From CAZRGV01 sp964599655 (lineage in GTDB: Bacteria; Planctomycetota; Planctomycetia; Isosphaerales; Isosphaeraceae): a stretch of 64,000 nt of DNA. Below, in pieces: positions 1-9,706 of this stretch; position 1 is the stretch's first letter; the number at the start of each line of letters is the position of its first letter. The position numbers were made by a program, and so were the translations under genes. Location: contig CAZRGV010000001.1 in assembly GCA_964599655.1 (NCBI GenBank), forward strand, positions 62,001 through 126,000. The letters run 5' to 3'. The notes beneath the pieces were generated by a model that did not search any database, was not told the origin of the DNA, and was given only the letters and a program-made list of their open reading frames with translations.

Positions 1-1022
1 AGCATCGGATAAAGAGCGAACCGACGGCGAGCCACGGTTTCGACGTTCCGGCCGTCGAGGTGCGTCTGGTAGACCTCACTGCCGTGTCGGTATTGCCAGA
101 GGATCGATTCGACCGGCAAGAGCGGTTCGTCCTGCTCATCGAAGGGGCCTCCGACCACGTCGGCCCAACCTTCGGTAATGGCCTCTCGAACGGTTGCGAT
201 CGCCTCGGGGTCGGCCTTCGCGAAGGACTCGATCCCCTTCGCTGGGGCCAGGATCGTGAACGGAGCCCTTGTCTTCAACGCCTCGACCAGGGCACCGACC
301 GGAGTGCTTGTGTCGAGCAGATACAGATCGATGAGATAGGCGTCGACCGGGTAGAACCGCTCCCGGGCCTGCGTGAGAAGCTCGAAGGCCGCTCGCAGAC
401 GGTTCTTCGCGCCGGGAAAGTCACCTTCCTGCCATGATCGGGCACCCGAAAGCGTTTCTCGCTCCAGGCTTTCGATGTCCAGGCAGTCGGCATGGCCCAT
501 GCCGATCGTCAGGTCGCGAAGCATCCACCGGGCCGTGCCGAGCGCAAGGAAATCGAGGGCGATCTCCTCGGCGTCAGGCCCTCGGTCATCGAGACTCGCG
601 CCGGGTTCGAGCCGTTCGAGTATTTCCAGAATCAGCGATGGTCGATCGGTTCCCCCTTCCAGGACCACGGCTCCAGCGTCGTCGGCCTGGGTGCGATATC
701 CGGAAACGAGCCGATCTATCGCCCCGAGCGGCACGATGCGAACGTCTCCCCGCTCGGGTGGCGAGGGATCTTCGACCGGCTCGATGCGAGGCAAAGCGTC
801 GACCCTCGCGAGCAGCGCGGGATGCCACAGCGCCGAGACGCTCGCCCAGACAGCCATCGAGGCACTGTCGGACACACTGGCTGGCGGCTGGCGTCCGTCG
901 TCGGGAATCAAGGCGGACAGCCGATGGGTCGCCTCGCCAGAGCCGGCGTCGTTCGGAGGCGCGGCCTCGGGATGGGTTTCGGCATCATCTCGAGGTTCGG
1001 AGTTGTTCGCCTCGTCGGTCAT
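1..1022 (-). CDS. Glycoside hydrolase 38/57-like protein, C-terminus cut by window edge
   Basis: An uninterrupted minus-strand frame starts at ATG 1022 and runs off the window edge, giving 340 codons. The first ~50 residues are acidic and Pro-rich with no signal peptide. The last ~90 visible residues resemble the N-terminal catalytic fold of GH38/GH57 enzymes: a hydrophobic strand (PVDAYLIDLYLLD), a segment like 'PFTILAPAKGIESFAK', then 'GWADVVGGPFDEQDEPLLPVESILW', written here only as a block with the G-G and E-x2-L spacing typical of alpha-mannosidase-like proteins. A catalytic acid cannot be assigned because the domain is truncated. The ATG lies 3 bp after the stop of the yceH-like gene, so the two are probably co-transcribed. 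The function is inferred from fold-like resemblance only, and a general carbohydrate-active or hypothetical assignment is possible. Confidence 0.5.
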   Translation of the reverse strand, partial: MTDEANNSEPRDDAETHPEAAPPNDAGSGEATHRLSALIPDDGRQPPASVSDSASMAVWASVSALWHPALLARVDALPRIEPVEDPSPPERGDVRIVPLGAIDRLVSGYRTQADDAGAVVLEGGTDRPSLILEILERLEPGASLDDRGPDAEEIALDFLALGTARWMLRDLTIGMGHADCLDIESLERETLSGARSWQEGDFPGAKNRLRAAFELLTQARERFYPVDAYLIDLYLLDTSTPVGALVEALKTRAPFTILAPAKGIESFAKADPEAIATVREAITEGWADVVGGPFDEQDEPLLPVESILWQYRHGSEVYQTHLDGRNVETVARRRFALYPM

Positions 1023-1025
1023 CGG

Positions 1026-1751
1026 TCAGGCTCCCAGCGAGGCTTTCAGGGCATCCAGTTCGTTCTTCAAGGACTGGACGGTGGCTTTGAGCGTTTCAAT
1101 TTCCGCTCGCAACGATGCGGCCTCTTCCGCCCAGGCCGCGCCACCGGTCGTCGTGGAACCTCGGCCGGCTCTTGGCTCGGGCTCCTCGAAGAACGGCGCG
1201 TGTGCGAGCGTCTGCTTGATCCGCTCAAGTTCTTCCGGCGGATAGAGCCCGTGCGCCACGATCACGCCTCGTTTCTGGCCCGGAGGCGAGAGGTAGACGA
1301 CCAGCCCCAGCTCGCTGAGGTACTCGAGGACGGTCTGGAGCGCCGGCAAGTCGGGCAGGGGGTCCATTCGGCTAGCTCGCTGCCGCAGCTCTCCTTCGGT
1401 TTGAGGACCCCGAAGCATCAGTTCGGCCAGAACGGCCATCTCGGCAGCCCGACCCTTCAGGCCAAGCCAGTCGTAGAGCGTGTGCTTCCATCGAACGACG
1501 CGACCGCTACCCTCAACCATCACCACGGCCCCCTTCTGGCGGAGGCCCTGGAGGATTTCCTCCACGTCGTCGGCGTCGTAATTCGTCACGGGGTCCCGGT
1601 TCGACTTCTGGTTGCAGCCGGTGACGATCGCCGCGACTGACATCGGGTAGTATTCGGGGGTCGTCTTCTGCTTCTCGACCAGTACGCCAAGGACCCGTCG
1701 CTGTTTGGGGGTCAGAGGGACCCAGGTTTTCTCCGACGTGGGACTGCTCAT
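1026..1751 (-). CDS. YceH family protein (DUF480)
   Basis: This 241-aa protein matches the YceH/DUF480 family, which folds as two winged-helix domains. Its biochemical role is not established. The N-terminus has the family pattern LTPKQRRVLGVLVEKQKTTP followed by YYPMSVAAIVTGCNQKSNRDP, and the second winged helix follows around residues 85-160. The C-terminal ~45 residues form a short helical coil (EEAASLRAEIETLKATVQSL), which is common in the family. I chose ATG 1751 because a GAGGAG ribosome site lies about 10 nt upstream. A longer frame from 1790 would add 13 residues with no better site. It sits directly upstream of the glycosidase-like gene with a 3-bp gap. Confidence 0.88.
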   Translation of the reverse strand: MSSPTSEKTWVPLTPKQRRVLGVLVEKQKTTPEYYPMSVAAIVTGCNQKSNRDPVTNYDADDVEEILQGLRQKGAVVMVEGSGRVVRWKHTLYDWLGLKGRAAEMAVLAELMLRGPQTEGELRQRASRMDPLPDLPALQTVLEYLSELGLVVYLSPPGQKRGVIVAHGLYPPEELERIKQTLAHAPFFEEPEPRAGRGSTTTGGAAWAEEAASLRAEIETLKATVQSLKNELDALKASLGA

Positions 1752-1888
1752 GTCGAACTCGGTCTCCTCGGTTACCAACGATGCTCTCACAGGCCGGCAC
1801 GCCCCCCAATCGTCGTGTCCGGCCCGACGGCGATCCTAGGCCGGACGGGCCGGTCATTGGCCCGGTCCAGGCCGAGCTTCGGGCGGCC

Positions 1889-2407
1889 TTAGGGCAAGTC
1901 GATGTTCAGCGTGTTGTTGATCCGGTTGGTGAAGTTGGCCAGCGCGACCGTGATGGTTAGCTCCACAAGCTGGCGGTCCGAAAGATGTTGCTTCAAACGG
2001 TCGATCAGTTCGGCATCGGCCTGAGCGCGCCGCGTAACCTGGTCGGCGAACCGGAGCACGTCCCATTGAAGCTCGTCGTAGTCGGCTCCCGGCTCGGAGA
2101 GGTCGATCCCCGAGACCTGGGCGTCAGTCAGACCGGCCTTGCGCCCGAGCCGAGCATGATAGTGCCGGCAGTAGTCGCACCCGTTGACCTGCGACGCTTT
2201 CAAATACGCAAGCTCTCGCAGCTTCGGATCGAGCTCGACCGTCTTGAGCGCGCCGTCCAATGCGAGAAACCCCTGGAACATCGCCGGATTGTGCGCCAGG
2301 GTCTTGAGGAAATTCGGAACCGTGCCGCCTTTTCCCTCGATTGCCTCATAGACCGGCCGGATCTCGTCCGCCGCGTTTACCTTGTCGACATAAGGAACAT
2401 GCGCCAC
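1889..2407 (-). CDS. Carboxymuconolactone decarboxylase / AhpD-like protein
   Basis: A 172-aa protein of the AhpD-like all-alpha fold. The redox signature CDYCRHYH (C-x2-C-x3-H) sits near residue 90. In the AhpD peroxidase subfamily these cysteines reduce peroxides or protein disulfides. The preceding region, with VPNFLKTLAHNPAMFQGFLAL, has the helix pattern typical of peroxidase-related CMD proteins; only its general form is used here. The start is taken as GTG 2407, which has GGAG nine bases upstream (AGAGGAG). The open frame continues far upstream, but that part lacks family similarity and overlaps the divergent gene. It probably has a detoxification role in the cytoplasm; the exact substrate is unknown. 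Confidence 0.8.
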   Translation of the reverse strand: MAHVPYVDKVNAADEIRPVYEAIEGKGGTVPNFLKTLAHNPAMFQGFLALDGALKTVELDPKLRELAYLKASQVNGCDYCRHYHARLGRKAGLTDAQVSGIDLSEPGADYDELQWDVLRFADQVTRRAQADAELIDRLKQHLSDRQLVELTITVALANFTNRINNTLNIDLP

Positions 2408-2698
2408 GTTGCCAAACTCCTCTGACCTGCCGAATCTCGATCCAGCGCGGACACTAAGAGGGTTTTTATCGTAGCCCCCACCCTCGGCGCCGACAAGCGA
2501 CCAGCTTCCCTGGACCCTCGCCACATCGCGGGTTTCCCGAATTAGCGAATGTGCCGAATGAAGCAACCATGCCCGACACTCTCGCCAAATTTTGCAAAAA
2601 ATTTTCGTTAATTTGACGTATCGTGGGCGAATATTAGGGGTAAAGATCTCCCCAAGAGGCAAGGTCGGTCGCTTCCGACACCAGGAGAACGCGCGGCC
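2408..2698. promoter_or_regulatory. AT-rich divergent intergenic region
   Basis: About 290 bp separate the AhpD-like gene (minus) from the unknown 380-aa gene (plus). Positions 2586-2640 are strikingly AT-rich against the local GC background, with A and T runs around 2590-2612 and a TTGACG at about 2611. I cannot place a canonical -35/-10 pair with normal spacing, so this is called only as a likely promoter-bearing region for one or both genes. Confidence 0.4.
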
Positions 2699-3841
2699 AT
2701 GGTCGCATATCGCCAGTTTCCGACGAAGAGACGCAAACCGGCCATTGACACGGGACCCGCGCCAGTCGACTTCGCGCTGACCGAACAAGAGGAGCAGGAC
2801 GTCTGGATTCGGGTCGAGGAATGGTCCCGGGATCTTCGTCCACGAGACGAGGAGGAGCGCTGGCTGGTCGAGCAAATGGCCAGGGAATCGATCCGGATGG
2901 ATGTCTGCCAGCGACGGGAGATGATGCTGAACGGGATGGCCTCGATGCGCGCCTCGATCTCCTGGGACGTGGATCGGATGCTTGAGGCCGAGATCCTTGG
3001 CCAGGATCTGCCGAAGAAACCGGCCTTGGTGGTCGCACAGCTTCGCCGCACGTCGCACGGCTGCCAGTGGCTGATCGACCGCTGGTTGGAGTTGCTCGCG
3101 GCTCTCGACGCGGGTGTTCCCTGGAATGTGGAGCAGAGGTCGAAGGCACTCGACCTGCTTGGTGTCGACAAGGCGTTGCGAAGCGCGCCGAGCCTGATCG
3201 ATCCCGCGCCCCACGAGGATCCGATCGTCGCTCAGCGAGAGGAGGCGAGCTATCAGATCGAAGCCTTGCGGACCCACAAATCGGAAGTCCTTGACCCGAT
3301 CGACGAACGAGAGCGCAAGGCCGCCGAACAGGGTCAATCATTTCAGGTCACGACCGAACACTTGCAACTGTCACGGTTTGAGTCCGCCTGTATGAGGCGG
3401 TTGCAGTGGGCGTCGGAACAACTTCGGAGAAAACAGCGCGGGGCTCTGAAAAAACCAACCTTCCTCAAGCCAAAACTTGAACTTGCCTCGCCCTTGGAGG
3501 CGGAGTATCCGGGAGACGACGACGACTTTCCGCCCACGTTCGCTGCTCTGGAGACGGAAGCTTCTCGGCCTGCCTCGACCGAGGATCCTGGTCCATCCTT
3601 GATCGACAACGCTTCCGAAGTCGTGACGGAATCGAAGAACGCTGTCCCGACCAGTTCCTCGCCGACTTCGACCGACCATCTCGGCAAGATAATGGCGGAA
3701 TTCCTCAAGGCCGAGGCGTTGGAGGTTCTCAAGGATGGCGTCTTTCCAAAGACGACAACGCTGACCGACGCCTTGAAGGAGAAGATTCTCAACAGCATTC
3801 CGCCGATCAAACCACGTCGAAGGCGCCCTCGGAAGTCGTGA
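2699..3841 (+). CDS. Unrecognised 380-aa charged protein
   Basis: I do not recognise a functional family. The protein is soluble, with no signal peptide or membrane segment. The first ~230 residues are rich in Arg, Glu and Trp and predicted helical (for example WIRVEEWSRDLRPRDEEERW near residues 36-56). The middle has LRRTSHGCQWLIDRWLELL, and residues 240-330 are a Pro/Ser/Glu-rich, probably disordered linker. It ends in a strongly basic tail (KPRRRRPRKS). The ATG has an AGGAGAAC site about nine bases upstream, supporting this start. Helical, charged proteins with a paralogue-like look recur in planctomycete genomes and are sometimes mobile-element associated, but no terminal repeats are seen here. 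It converges with the TIM-barrel gene, 33 bp apart. Confidence 0.72.
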   Translation: MVAYRQFPTKRRKPAIDTGPAPVDFALTEQEEQDVWIRVEEWSRDLRPRDEEERWLVEQMARESIRMDVCQRREMMLNGMASMRASISWDVDRMLEAEILGQDLPKKPALVVAQLRRTSHGCQWLIDRWLELLAALDAGVPWNVEQRSKALDLLGVDKALRSAPSLIDPAPHEDPIVAQREEASYQIEALRTHKSEVLDPIDERERKAAEQGQSFQVTTEHLQLSRFESACMRRLQWASEQLRRKQRGALKKPTFLKPKLELASPLEAEYPGDDDDFPPTFAALETEASRPASTEDPGPSLIDNASEVVTESKNAVPTSSSPTSTDHLGKIMAEFLKAEALEVLKDGVFPKTTTLTDALKEKILNSIPPIKPRRRRPRKS

Positions 3842-3874
3842 ACGACGCCAAGGGAATGGCCAGTGACGAGATCC

Positions 3875-4681
3875 TCAAAACTGACGCAATCGATTGTAGA
3901 TCTCGGCGAACTGGGTCGCCTGGTTGTCGGAGGGATCGGGCCAGATGGTCAGATAGCCTCGGTAGTCGATTTCTTCGAGCGCCCCGAGGTATTCTTCCCA
4001 GTCGAGGGCTCCTGCCGGAAAGCCAAGACCGAAGGGTCGAGGGATGCGCGGACGGGTGGATCGGCCGGCACCGGTGGCATCGTTCGCGTAAGCGTGTGCG
4101 ACCCAGTCGCCGAGGGCCTTGACCGCAGCCACGGGGTCGTGCCCGTACTGGAGCATTGTCGCCGGGTCGATGCTGGCCGCCAGCACGGGCACGTCAAGCC
4201 GGTCCAGGAACGTCTTGACCGTCTCGCCGGGTTCGTTTCCGGTCTCGAGCGCGAGCCGGATGCCTCGGTGATCGGCGCGACGACCGAGCTCCCGAATCGC
4301 GTGCGAGAATGTCTCTCGACGCGAGGACTCTGCTTCCGACTCGTCCGGGATGGCCCCGGCTCGGACGAGGACGAGCCGGCTTCCCAACTCGTAGGCCATC
4401 GCAAATGCTCGATCGGCGCGGGCGAGCCGGTCTTCGATTTGCTCCAGAGTATCGAAGGGCCGGCGGGTCGGCAGGTTCAGGGCGATGAGGCTCAGTTCGA
4501 TCGATCGAAGGGCGTGGCGAAGCTCTCGGCGGCCGGTTTCGGAAAGCCGGTCGGGGGAAAGGTCGCCGATGGCGTCGAGCACCACCCCCTTGGCCCCCAG
4601 CCGGGCGGCCTCTCGAAGCTGGTCGCGGAGCGAACGGTCGGGACTTGGGTTGATCCGAAATCCGATCGGCGAGCGGATCAT
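3875..4681 (-). CDS. Sugar phosphate isomerase/epimerase-like TIM-barrel protein
   Basis: The 268-aa product resembles the xylose isomerase-like TIM-barrel family (AP endonuclease 2-type), which bind a divalent metal and isomerise or epimerise sugars and related polyols. Family-like elements are the N-terminal strand with GFRINPSPDRSLRDQLREAA, 'GAKGVVLDAIGDL', a metal-ligand-type strand IRLALETGNEPGE, and 'VLAASIDPATMLQYGHDP'. The C-terminal strand YRGYLTIWPDP matches the last barrel strand. ATG 4681 is preferred over the upstream ATG 4747 because the conserved fold begins just after it and AGGAA lies about 10 nt upstream. The substrate is not predictable. It is divergent from pabB. Confidence 0.75.
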   Translation of the reverse strand: MIRSPIGFRINPSPDRSLRDQLREAARLGAKGVVLDAIGDLSPDRLSETGRRELRHALRSIELSLIALNLPTRRPFDTLEQIEDRLARADRAFAMAYELGSRLVLVRAGAIPDESEAESSRRETFSHAIRELGRRADHRGIRLALETGNEPGETVKTFLDRLDVPVLAASIDPATMLQYGHDPVAAVKALGDWVAHAYANDATGAGRSTRPRIPRPFGLGFPAGALDWEEYLGALEEIDYRGYLTIWPDPSDNQATQFAEIYNRLRQF

Positions 4682-4838
4682 GCGCGGGCATTCCTGCAAG
4701 TGATTTTGATCGTTGCCGACACCGCGACTCGCGACCGTTGGCGCCATCGGCGGAATCGGATGAAATAGCTGGTCGACAACCCGGATCTCTCTCGGCTCTA
4801 TTGGAACGCGTCTCCGGGTTCGGATTCCAGGGGGATTT

Positions 4839-6238
<1,400 letters not shown>

Positions 6239-6257
<19 letters not shown>

Positions 6258-7084
6258 TCTGGTCCGGGGGCCGGATCATTCCCTCGGCCGCCCTGAGTGT
6301 CGGCGTGACCGACCGGACCTTCGAACATGGGCTCGGGCTATTCGAGACGCTCCGCACCTGGAACGGCCGCGCGGTCCTGCTCGACCGCCACCTGGAACGC
6401 ATGATCCAGTCGGCCCGCGTGCTTGGTCTCCCTCTCGACACCGCCGCGTTGCCCGATGCGGCGGCGGTCTCAGCCTTACGGCAGGCCAACTCCGTTTCGG
6501 GCGACGTGCGGCTGAGGATCACGGTCTCGGGTGGTGTGACGGAATTCGACGGTTCGGTCGTCTGGATGACCTGCGGTGACTTGCCCGAGCCCGCGCCGGT
6601 CCACGGGGTCAAGCTTCTGACGGGCCCCTTGATCGAACATGGAACCTGGCTGATCGACTTCGACGATCCGCTTGCCAGGCACAAGACCCTGAACTACTGG
6701 TTGAAGCGTCTGGCCTTGCAACAGGCCCAACGCTTCGGAAGCGACGAGAGCCTGAGCCGTACCGCTGACGGAGCCGTCTGGGAGGGCACCCGCACGAACC
6801 TCTTTGCCATCGTGGACCAAACTCTCATCACGCCAAGCGGCGAGGGGCCGATCCTGCGCGGCATCATGCGGGAGCGGATTCTCGAACTCGCCAGCTCGGT
6901 CGGCCTGAAGATCGAGCAAGTCCAGCTTTCCCCCCGAGATCTGATCAAGAGCGAGGAGATCTTCCTCACCAACTCCGTCCGTGGGATCGTTCCGGTTGGC
7001 CAGATTGGCCAGCGTCAACGCGAGGCGCCCGGGCGTTGGACGCAAGCCCTCCAGCAGGAACTTTTGACACTTGTTTCTCGATAA
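6239..7084 (+). CDS. pabC: Aminodeoxychorismate lyase-like class IV PLP enzyme
   Basis: A 281-aa fold-type IV PLP enzyme (branched-chain aminotransferase / aminodeoxychorismate lyase superfamily). The PLP lysine is K149 in HKTLNYW. Other family elements are the N-terminal DRTFEHGLGLFETLR, GAVWEGTRTNLFAI and the C-terminal EEIFLTNSVRGIVPV, matching the usual 'E-x-F-x-T-N-S' loop. Its location directly after pabB, with a 19-bp overlap, argues for the lyase that releases p-aminobenzoate and pyruvate. A D-amino acid or branched-chain aminotransferase cannot be fully excluded by sequence alone. The length is normal for the family. Confidence 0.87.
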
Positions 7085-7099
7085 GGAAAGCCAAACGCG

Positions 7100-7582
7100 A
7101 TGAAGGATCCCGACCCGGAGAACCTTTCGATCCTAAGATCGAAATATTTTCCAATAGCCATTATTATCGCGGGGGTTGGTATGGCACTGATCGTCCTGGG
7201 ATGGCGCGCGGCCTCTCAAGAGGCGGGACGCCGGCGGCAGCTTCCGCAAGATCCCGTCTGGAAAGCCGCGTCCGACAGAAGGAACGATGTTGGGAACGGC
7301 CCCAATCGAGTAAAACGAGAAAACGAGTTCGACCCAAAAACCCAGGAAACGCCTCCCGAACCAGCCGGGCCCTCGTCGCTACGGGAGAGACCGTCCAGCC
7401 TCGTTCCAGCGGAGCGAGAGGCGGCTCCGACGCGGACCGAATTGCTGCCGCCGTCATTCTGCGAGCCCAGGATGTCACGGAGCCGCCGCTTCTTTCCTCT
7501 GGCAACGTCCAAGGACGCGCCAGGGCGTGACCCCTATGTGGATCCGTCGCCCTCGTGCTGGGAGACGGATGCCAGGCCTTGA
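7100..7582 (+). CDS. Small single-pass membrane protein of unknown function
   Basis: A 160-aa protein with a short N-terminus, one clear transmembrane helix at about residues 17-36 (FPIAIIIAGVGMALIVLGW) and a long polar, Pro/Arg/Glu-rich tail with no recognisable domain. The tail looks disordered. The start ATG 7100 has AAGGAAAG upstream. It lies 15 bp after pabC and 28 bp before the NIF3 start, so it is very probably part of the same operon. The high positive charge after the helix favours a cytoplasmic tail, though orientation is uncertain. It is plausible as a real gene because of the ribosome site and operon fit, but the protein itself has no homology clue. Confidence 0.6.
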   Translation: MKDPDPENLSILRSKYFPIAIIIAGVGMALIVLGWRAASQEAGRRRQLPQDPVWKAASDRRNDVGNGPNRVKRENEFDPKTQETPPEPAGPSSLRERPSSLVPAEREAAPTRTELLPPSFCEPRMSRSRRFFPLATSKDAPGRDPYVDPSPSCWETDARP

Positions 7583-7610
7583 CGAAGCGGAAGTTGAAGG
7601 AGGGTCGGAC

Positions 7611-8714
7611 GTGACAACCGTCTCCGATATATCTGAATGGCTCGAGGGCTTTGCTCCAAGCCGCCTGGCGGAGAGCTGGGACAATGTAGGATTGCTCTGG
7701 GGCGATCCGGCCGCCGCTTGCGAGCGCATCATGACCTGCCTGACCGTGACGCCGGACTCGGCGGACGAGGCGGTGGACGAGCGGGCTGACCTGATCGTGA
7801 GCCACCACCCAGTTTTGTTCAAGGCCGTTCGCTCGATCCGAGCCGATCGGAACGAGACCGCGTTTCTCTGGCGGCTCGCGCGCGCGGGGGTGGCCATCTA
7901 CAGCCCGCACACCGCGTTCGACAACACGGTGGGAGGCATCAACGACGGTCTCGCGCGTCGATTGGGATTGGTCGATGTCGAGCCGTTACGGCCGACGCCT
8001 CCGCGGTCGACCTACAAGGTGGTCGTCTTCTGTCCGAAGTCCGACCGGGAACCCGTTCTGGCGGCGGCGTTCGCGGCTGGAGCTGGGCGGATTGGGGCCT
8101 ATGGTGAATGCTCGTTCTCGAGCCCTGGCGTTGGCACGTTCTTCGGCGGTGAGAGCACGAATCCGGCCGTGGGGCAACGAGGGCGTCGCGAGTCGGTCCG
8201 CGAGTGGCGAGTTGAAGTGATTTGCACACCCGAGAACCTGCAGGACGTGCTGACCGCGATCCGGGCGAGTCACTCATACGAAGAACCCGCCATTGATGTC
8301 TATCCCATGCAACCCGCCATCGGCGGCCCGGGGGTCGGCCGGCTCGGTCGTCTGTCCAGCCCTGAGTCCCTGGGCGAGTTTGCCCAAAGAGTGGCGCGCG
8401 AACTTCAATCAACGGGGCTTCAGTTCGTCGGCGATCCGGACCGCCGGATCGAGCGGGTGGCCATCGGTTGTGGCGCGGGTGACGATTTCCTGCTCGACGC
8501 GGTCCGAGGCGGGGCCGATCTTCTCCTGACGGGCGAGGCTCGGTTCCATCGCGCCTTGGAAGCCGAGGCCCTGGGAATCGGCCTCGTTCTGGCAGGGCAC
8601 CACGCGACCGAGCGGCCCGGCGTCGAAGACTTGGCTGCCAGGCTCGTCGATGCCTTCCCGGGAGTTCACACCTGGGCCAGCCGCCGAGAGCGCGACCCAT
8701 TGCGGCCACTCTGA
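7611..8714 (+). CDS. NIF3-like dinuclear metal center protein (YqfO type)
   Basis: A 367-aa member of the NIF3/DUF34 family. It has the dimetal-site motifs SHHPVLF near residue 65, SPHTAFDN near residue 100 and a C-terminal GHHATER. Between the two halves lies a PII/CutA-like insertion (about residues 135-245, containing VEVICTPENLQDV), as in Bacillus YqfO. NIF3 proteins have been linked to GTP cyclohydrolase-like fold chemistry and metal binding; the precise reaction is not settled. The start is GTG 7611 with a strong AAGGAGGG site 6-7 bases upstream, which removes 28 residues of the longer open frame. It closes the pabB-pabC operon and is followed by a hairpin at 8757-8778. Confidence 0.9.
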   Translation: MTTVSDISEWLEGFAPSRLAESWDNVGLLWGDPAAACERIMTCLTVTPDSADEAVDERADLIVSHHPVLFKAVRSIRADRNETAFLWRLARAGVAIYSPHTAFDNTVGGINDGLARRLGLVDVEPLRPTPPRSTYKVVVFCPKSDREPVLAAAFAAGAGRIGAYGECSFSSPGVGTFFGGESTNPAVGQRGRRESVREWRVEVICTPENLQDVLTAIRASHSYEEPAIDVYPMQPAIGGPGVGRLGRLSSPESLGEFAQRVARELQSTGLQFVGDPDRRIERVAIGCGAGDDFLLDAVRGGADLLLTGEARFHRALEAEALGIGLVLAGHHATERPGVEDLAARLVDAFPGVHTWASRRERDPLRPL

Positions 8715-8756
8715 GGAATCCGAATCCGGAAATCCCTGGCGACGGGATAAAGAATA

Positions 8757-8778
8757 ACCCCCGGGCAAGCCCGGGGGT
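8757..8778. terminator. Perfect 10-bp hairpin between convergent genes
   Basis: A perfect inverted repeat with 10-bp arms at 8757-8766 and 8769-8778 and a 2-nt centre lies between the NIF3 stop (8714) and the stop of the small minus-strand gene (8845). On the minus strand it is followed by a T-rich stretch (TTATTCTTTAT), so it fits an intrinsic terminator for that gene. On the plus strand no T-run follows, so its action on the NIF3 operon is less certain. Confidence 0.7.
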
Positions 8779-8844
8779 GAGGAAGAAAGCGTCGCCATAT
8801 TTTTGAATCGAAATCGAAGGTCGATTCCGAAGGAAATGACGGGA

Positions 8845-9147
8845 TCAGTTAACCGCGACGGTCTCGGCCGAATCATTGGCCCCGGCTTTGCCCGTTCGAG
8901 TGGTGGGAACGGCCAGATACTGCTGGTGCTCCCATTGACCGGACCAAGCCAGCCCCGACCATCGCTGGAGGGAAATGGCCCGGACCGTCGGACGGTCCTC
9001 GTCGCGAATCACCTCACCCCAGGCACCCGCGTAAGCGGCGCGGACCTGGGCCGACGTGCCTCCGACGCAGAGCAATCGCTCACCGCCGGGAGCCAGGCAG
9101 GCCACAGCACGCCAGTCTTGGGCGCCTGAAGACTCGTTAGCACTCAT
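8845..9147 (-). CDS. Small 100-aa protein of unknown function
   Basis: The 100-aa product is not a family I recognise. It begins MSANESSGAQDWRAVACLAP and has GGERLLCVGGTSAQVRAAY and SLQRWSGLAWSGQWEHQQY, three Trp residues and two Cys. It shows a soluble, beta-rich pattern and a short polar tail. It has a GAGGA ribosome site about 9 nt before ATG 9147, a recognisable promoter at 9334-9362 and a hairpin terminator at 8757-8778, so it looks like a stand-alone monocistronic gene. The untranslated leader would be about 180 nt. There is no evidence on function. Confidence 0.72.
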   Translation of the reverse strand: MSANESSGAQDWRAVACLAPGGERLLCVGGTSAQVRAAYAGAWGEVIRDEDRPTVRAISLQRWSGLAWSGQWEHQQYLAVPTTRTGKAGANDSAETVAVN

Positions 9148-9706
9148 GGTTGTTCATCCTCGCCCGACGGTTGTGAGGTGCCGGAACGGACTTCGTAGAG
9201 CGATCCGGCAAACAACGCGTCGGGACTTTTCCGGAAGCAAAACAATCGGGAAGAACCAGGTAAGCCGTGTTGGATCGAACGCCCCACAGGCGATTATCGC
9301 GGGACCAAAATGCATGCATAGGGCCCCATGGCAATCATACGCCGACGAGGGAGACTCGGCAACTTGAACCACCCGCACAAATCGTCCCGAGGCGCATACC
9401 GAACGAGTCGCCCAAGGTGGTGTGGGTAGGACTGCCGAAGGGGGGAGGGCCACCGCCTTGGCGGAAGCCTGTCAACAGGGCGATCGGGCGGCAAACGCCC
9501 TGGCGATCCTGCGAACTTGGTGGGGAATTTTACCGCCTAGGAATGCTCAAGGCGACTAAATTCCTCCAAAAATGCGAAGTTCTTTGTCGGCAAGAAACCG
9601 CTCGAAACGACCCGAAAATCGACAAAAAAATGTCCGTGCGGCTCCACGGGGAAGTGTCGGAAGCGACTTGAAATCCCAATGGCGAAACCGAAGAAACAGC
9701 GTGTGT
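9148..9706. other. 559-bp intergenic region with one promoter
   Basis: No convincing gene is seen here. Short open frames on both strands lack ribosome sites and coding-like composition. The stretch holds the promoter for the small 100-aa gene (9334-9362) and its long leader. Positions 9540-9640 contain A-rich runs near the 3' end of the reductase gene, which is transcribed toward this region. No tRNA-like cloverleaf or known riboswitch core was recognised. Confidence 0.5.
9334..9362 (-). promoter_or_regulatory. Sigma70-type promoter for the small 100-aa gene
   Basis: On the minus strand there is a -35 box TTGCCG (9362-9357), a 17-nt spacer and a -10 box TATGAT (9339-9334). Transcription would start near 9327, leaving a leader of about 180 nt before ATG 9147. 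Box sequences and spacing are close to consensus. The call is by eye only. Confidence 0.55.

Noticed and set aside
9267..9671. 134-codon plus-strand frame in the 9.1-9.7 kb gap
   Set aside because: No ribosome site or family pattern; it overlaps the promoter of the minus-strand small gene.
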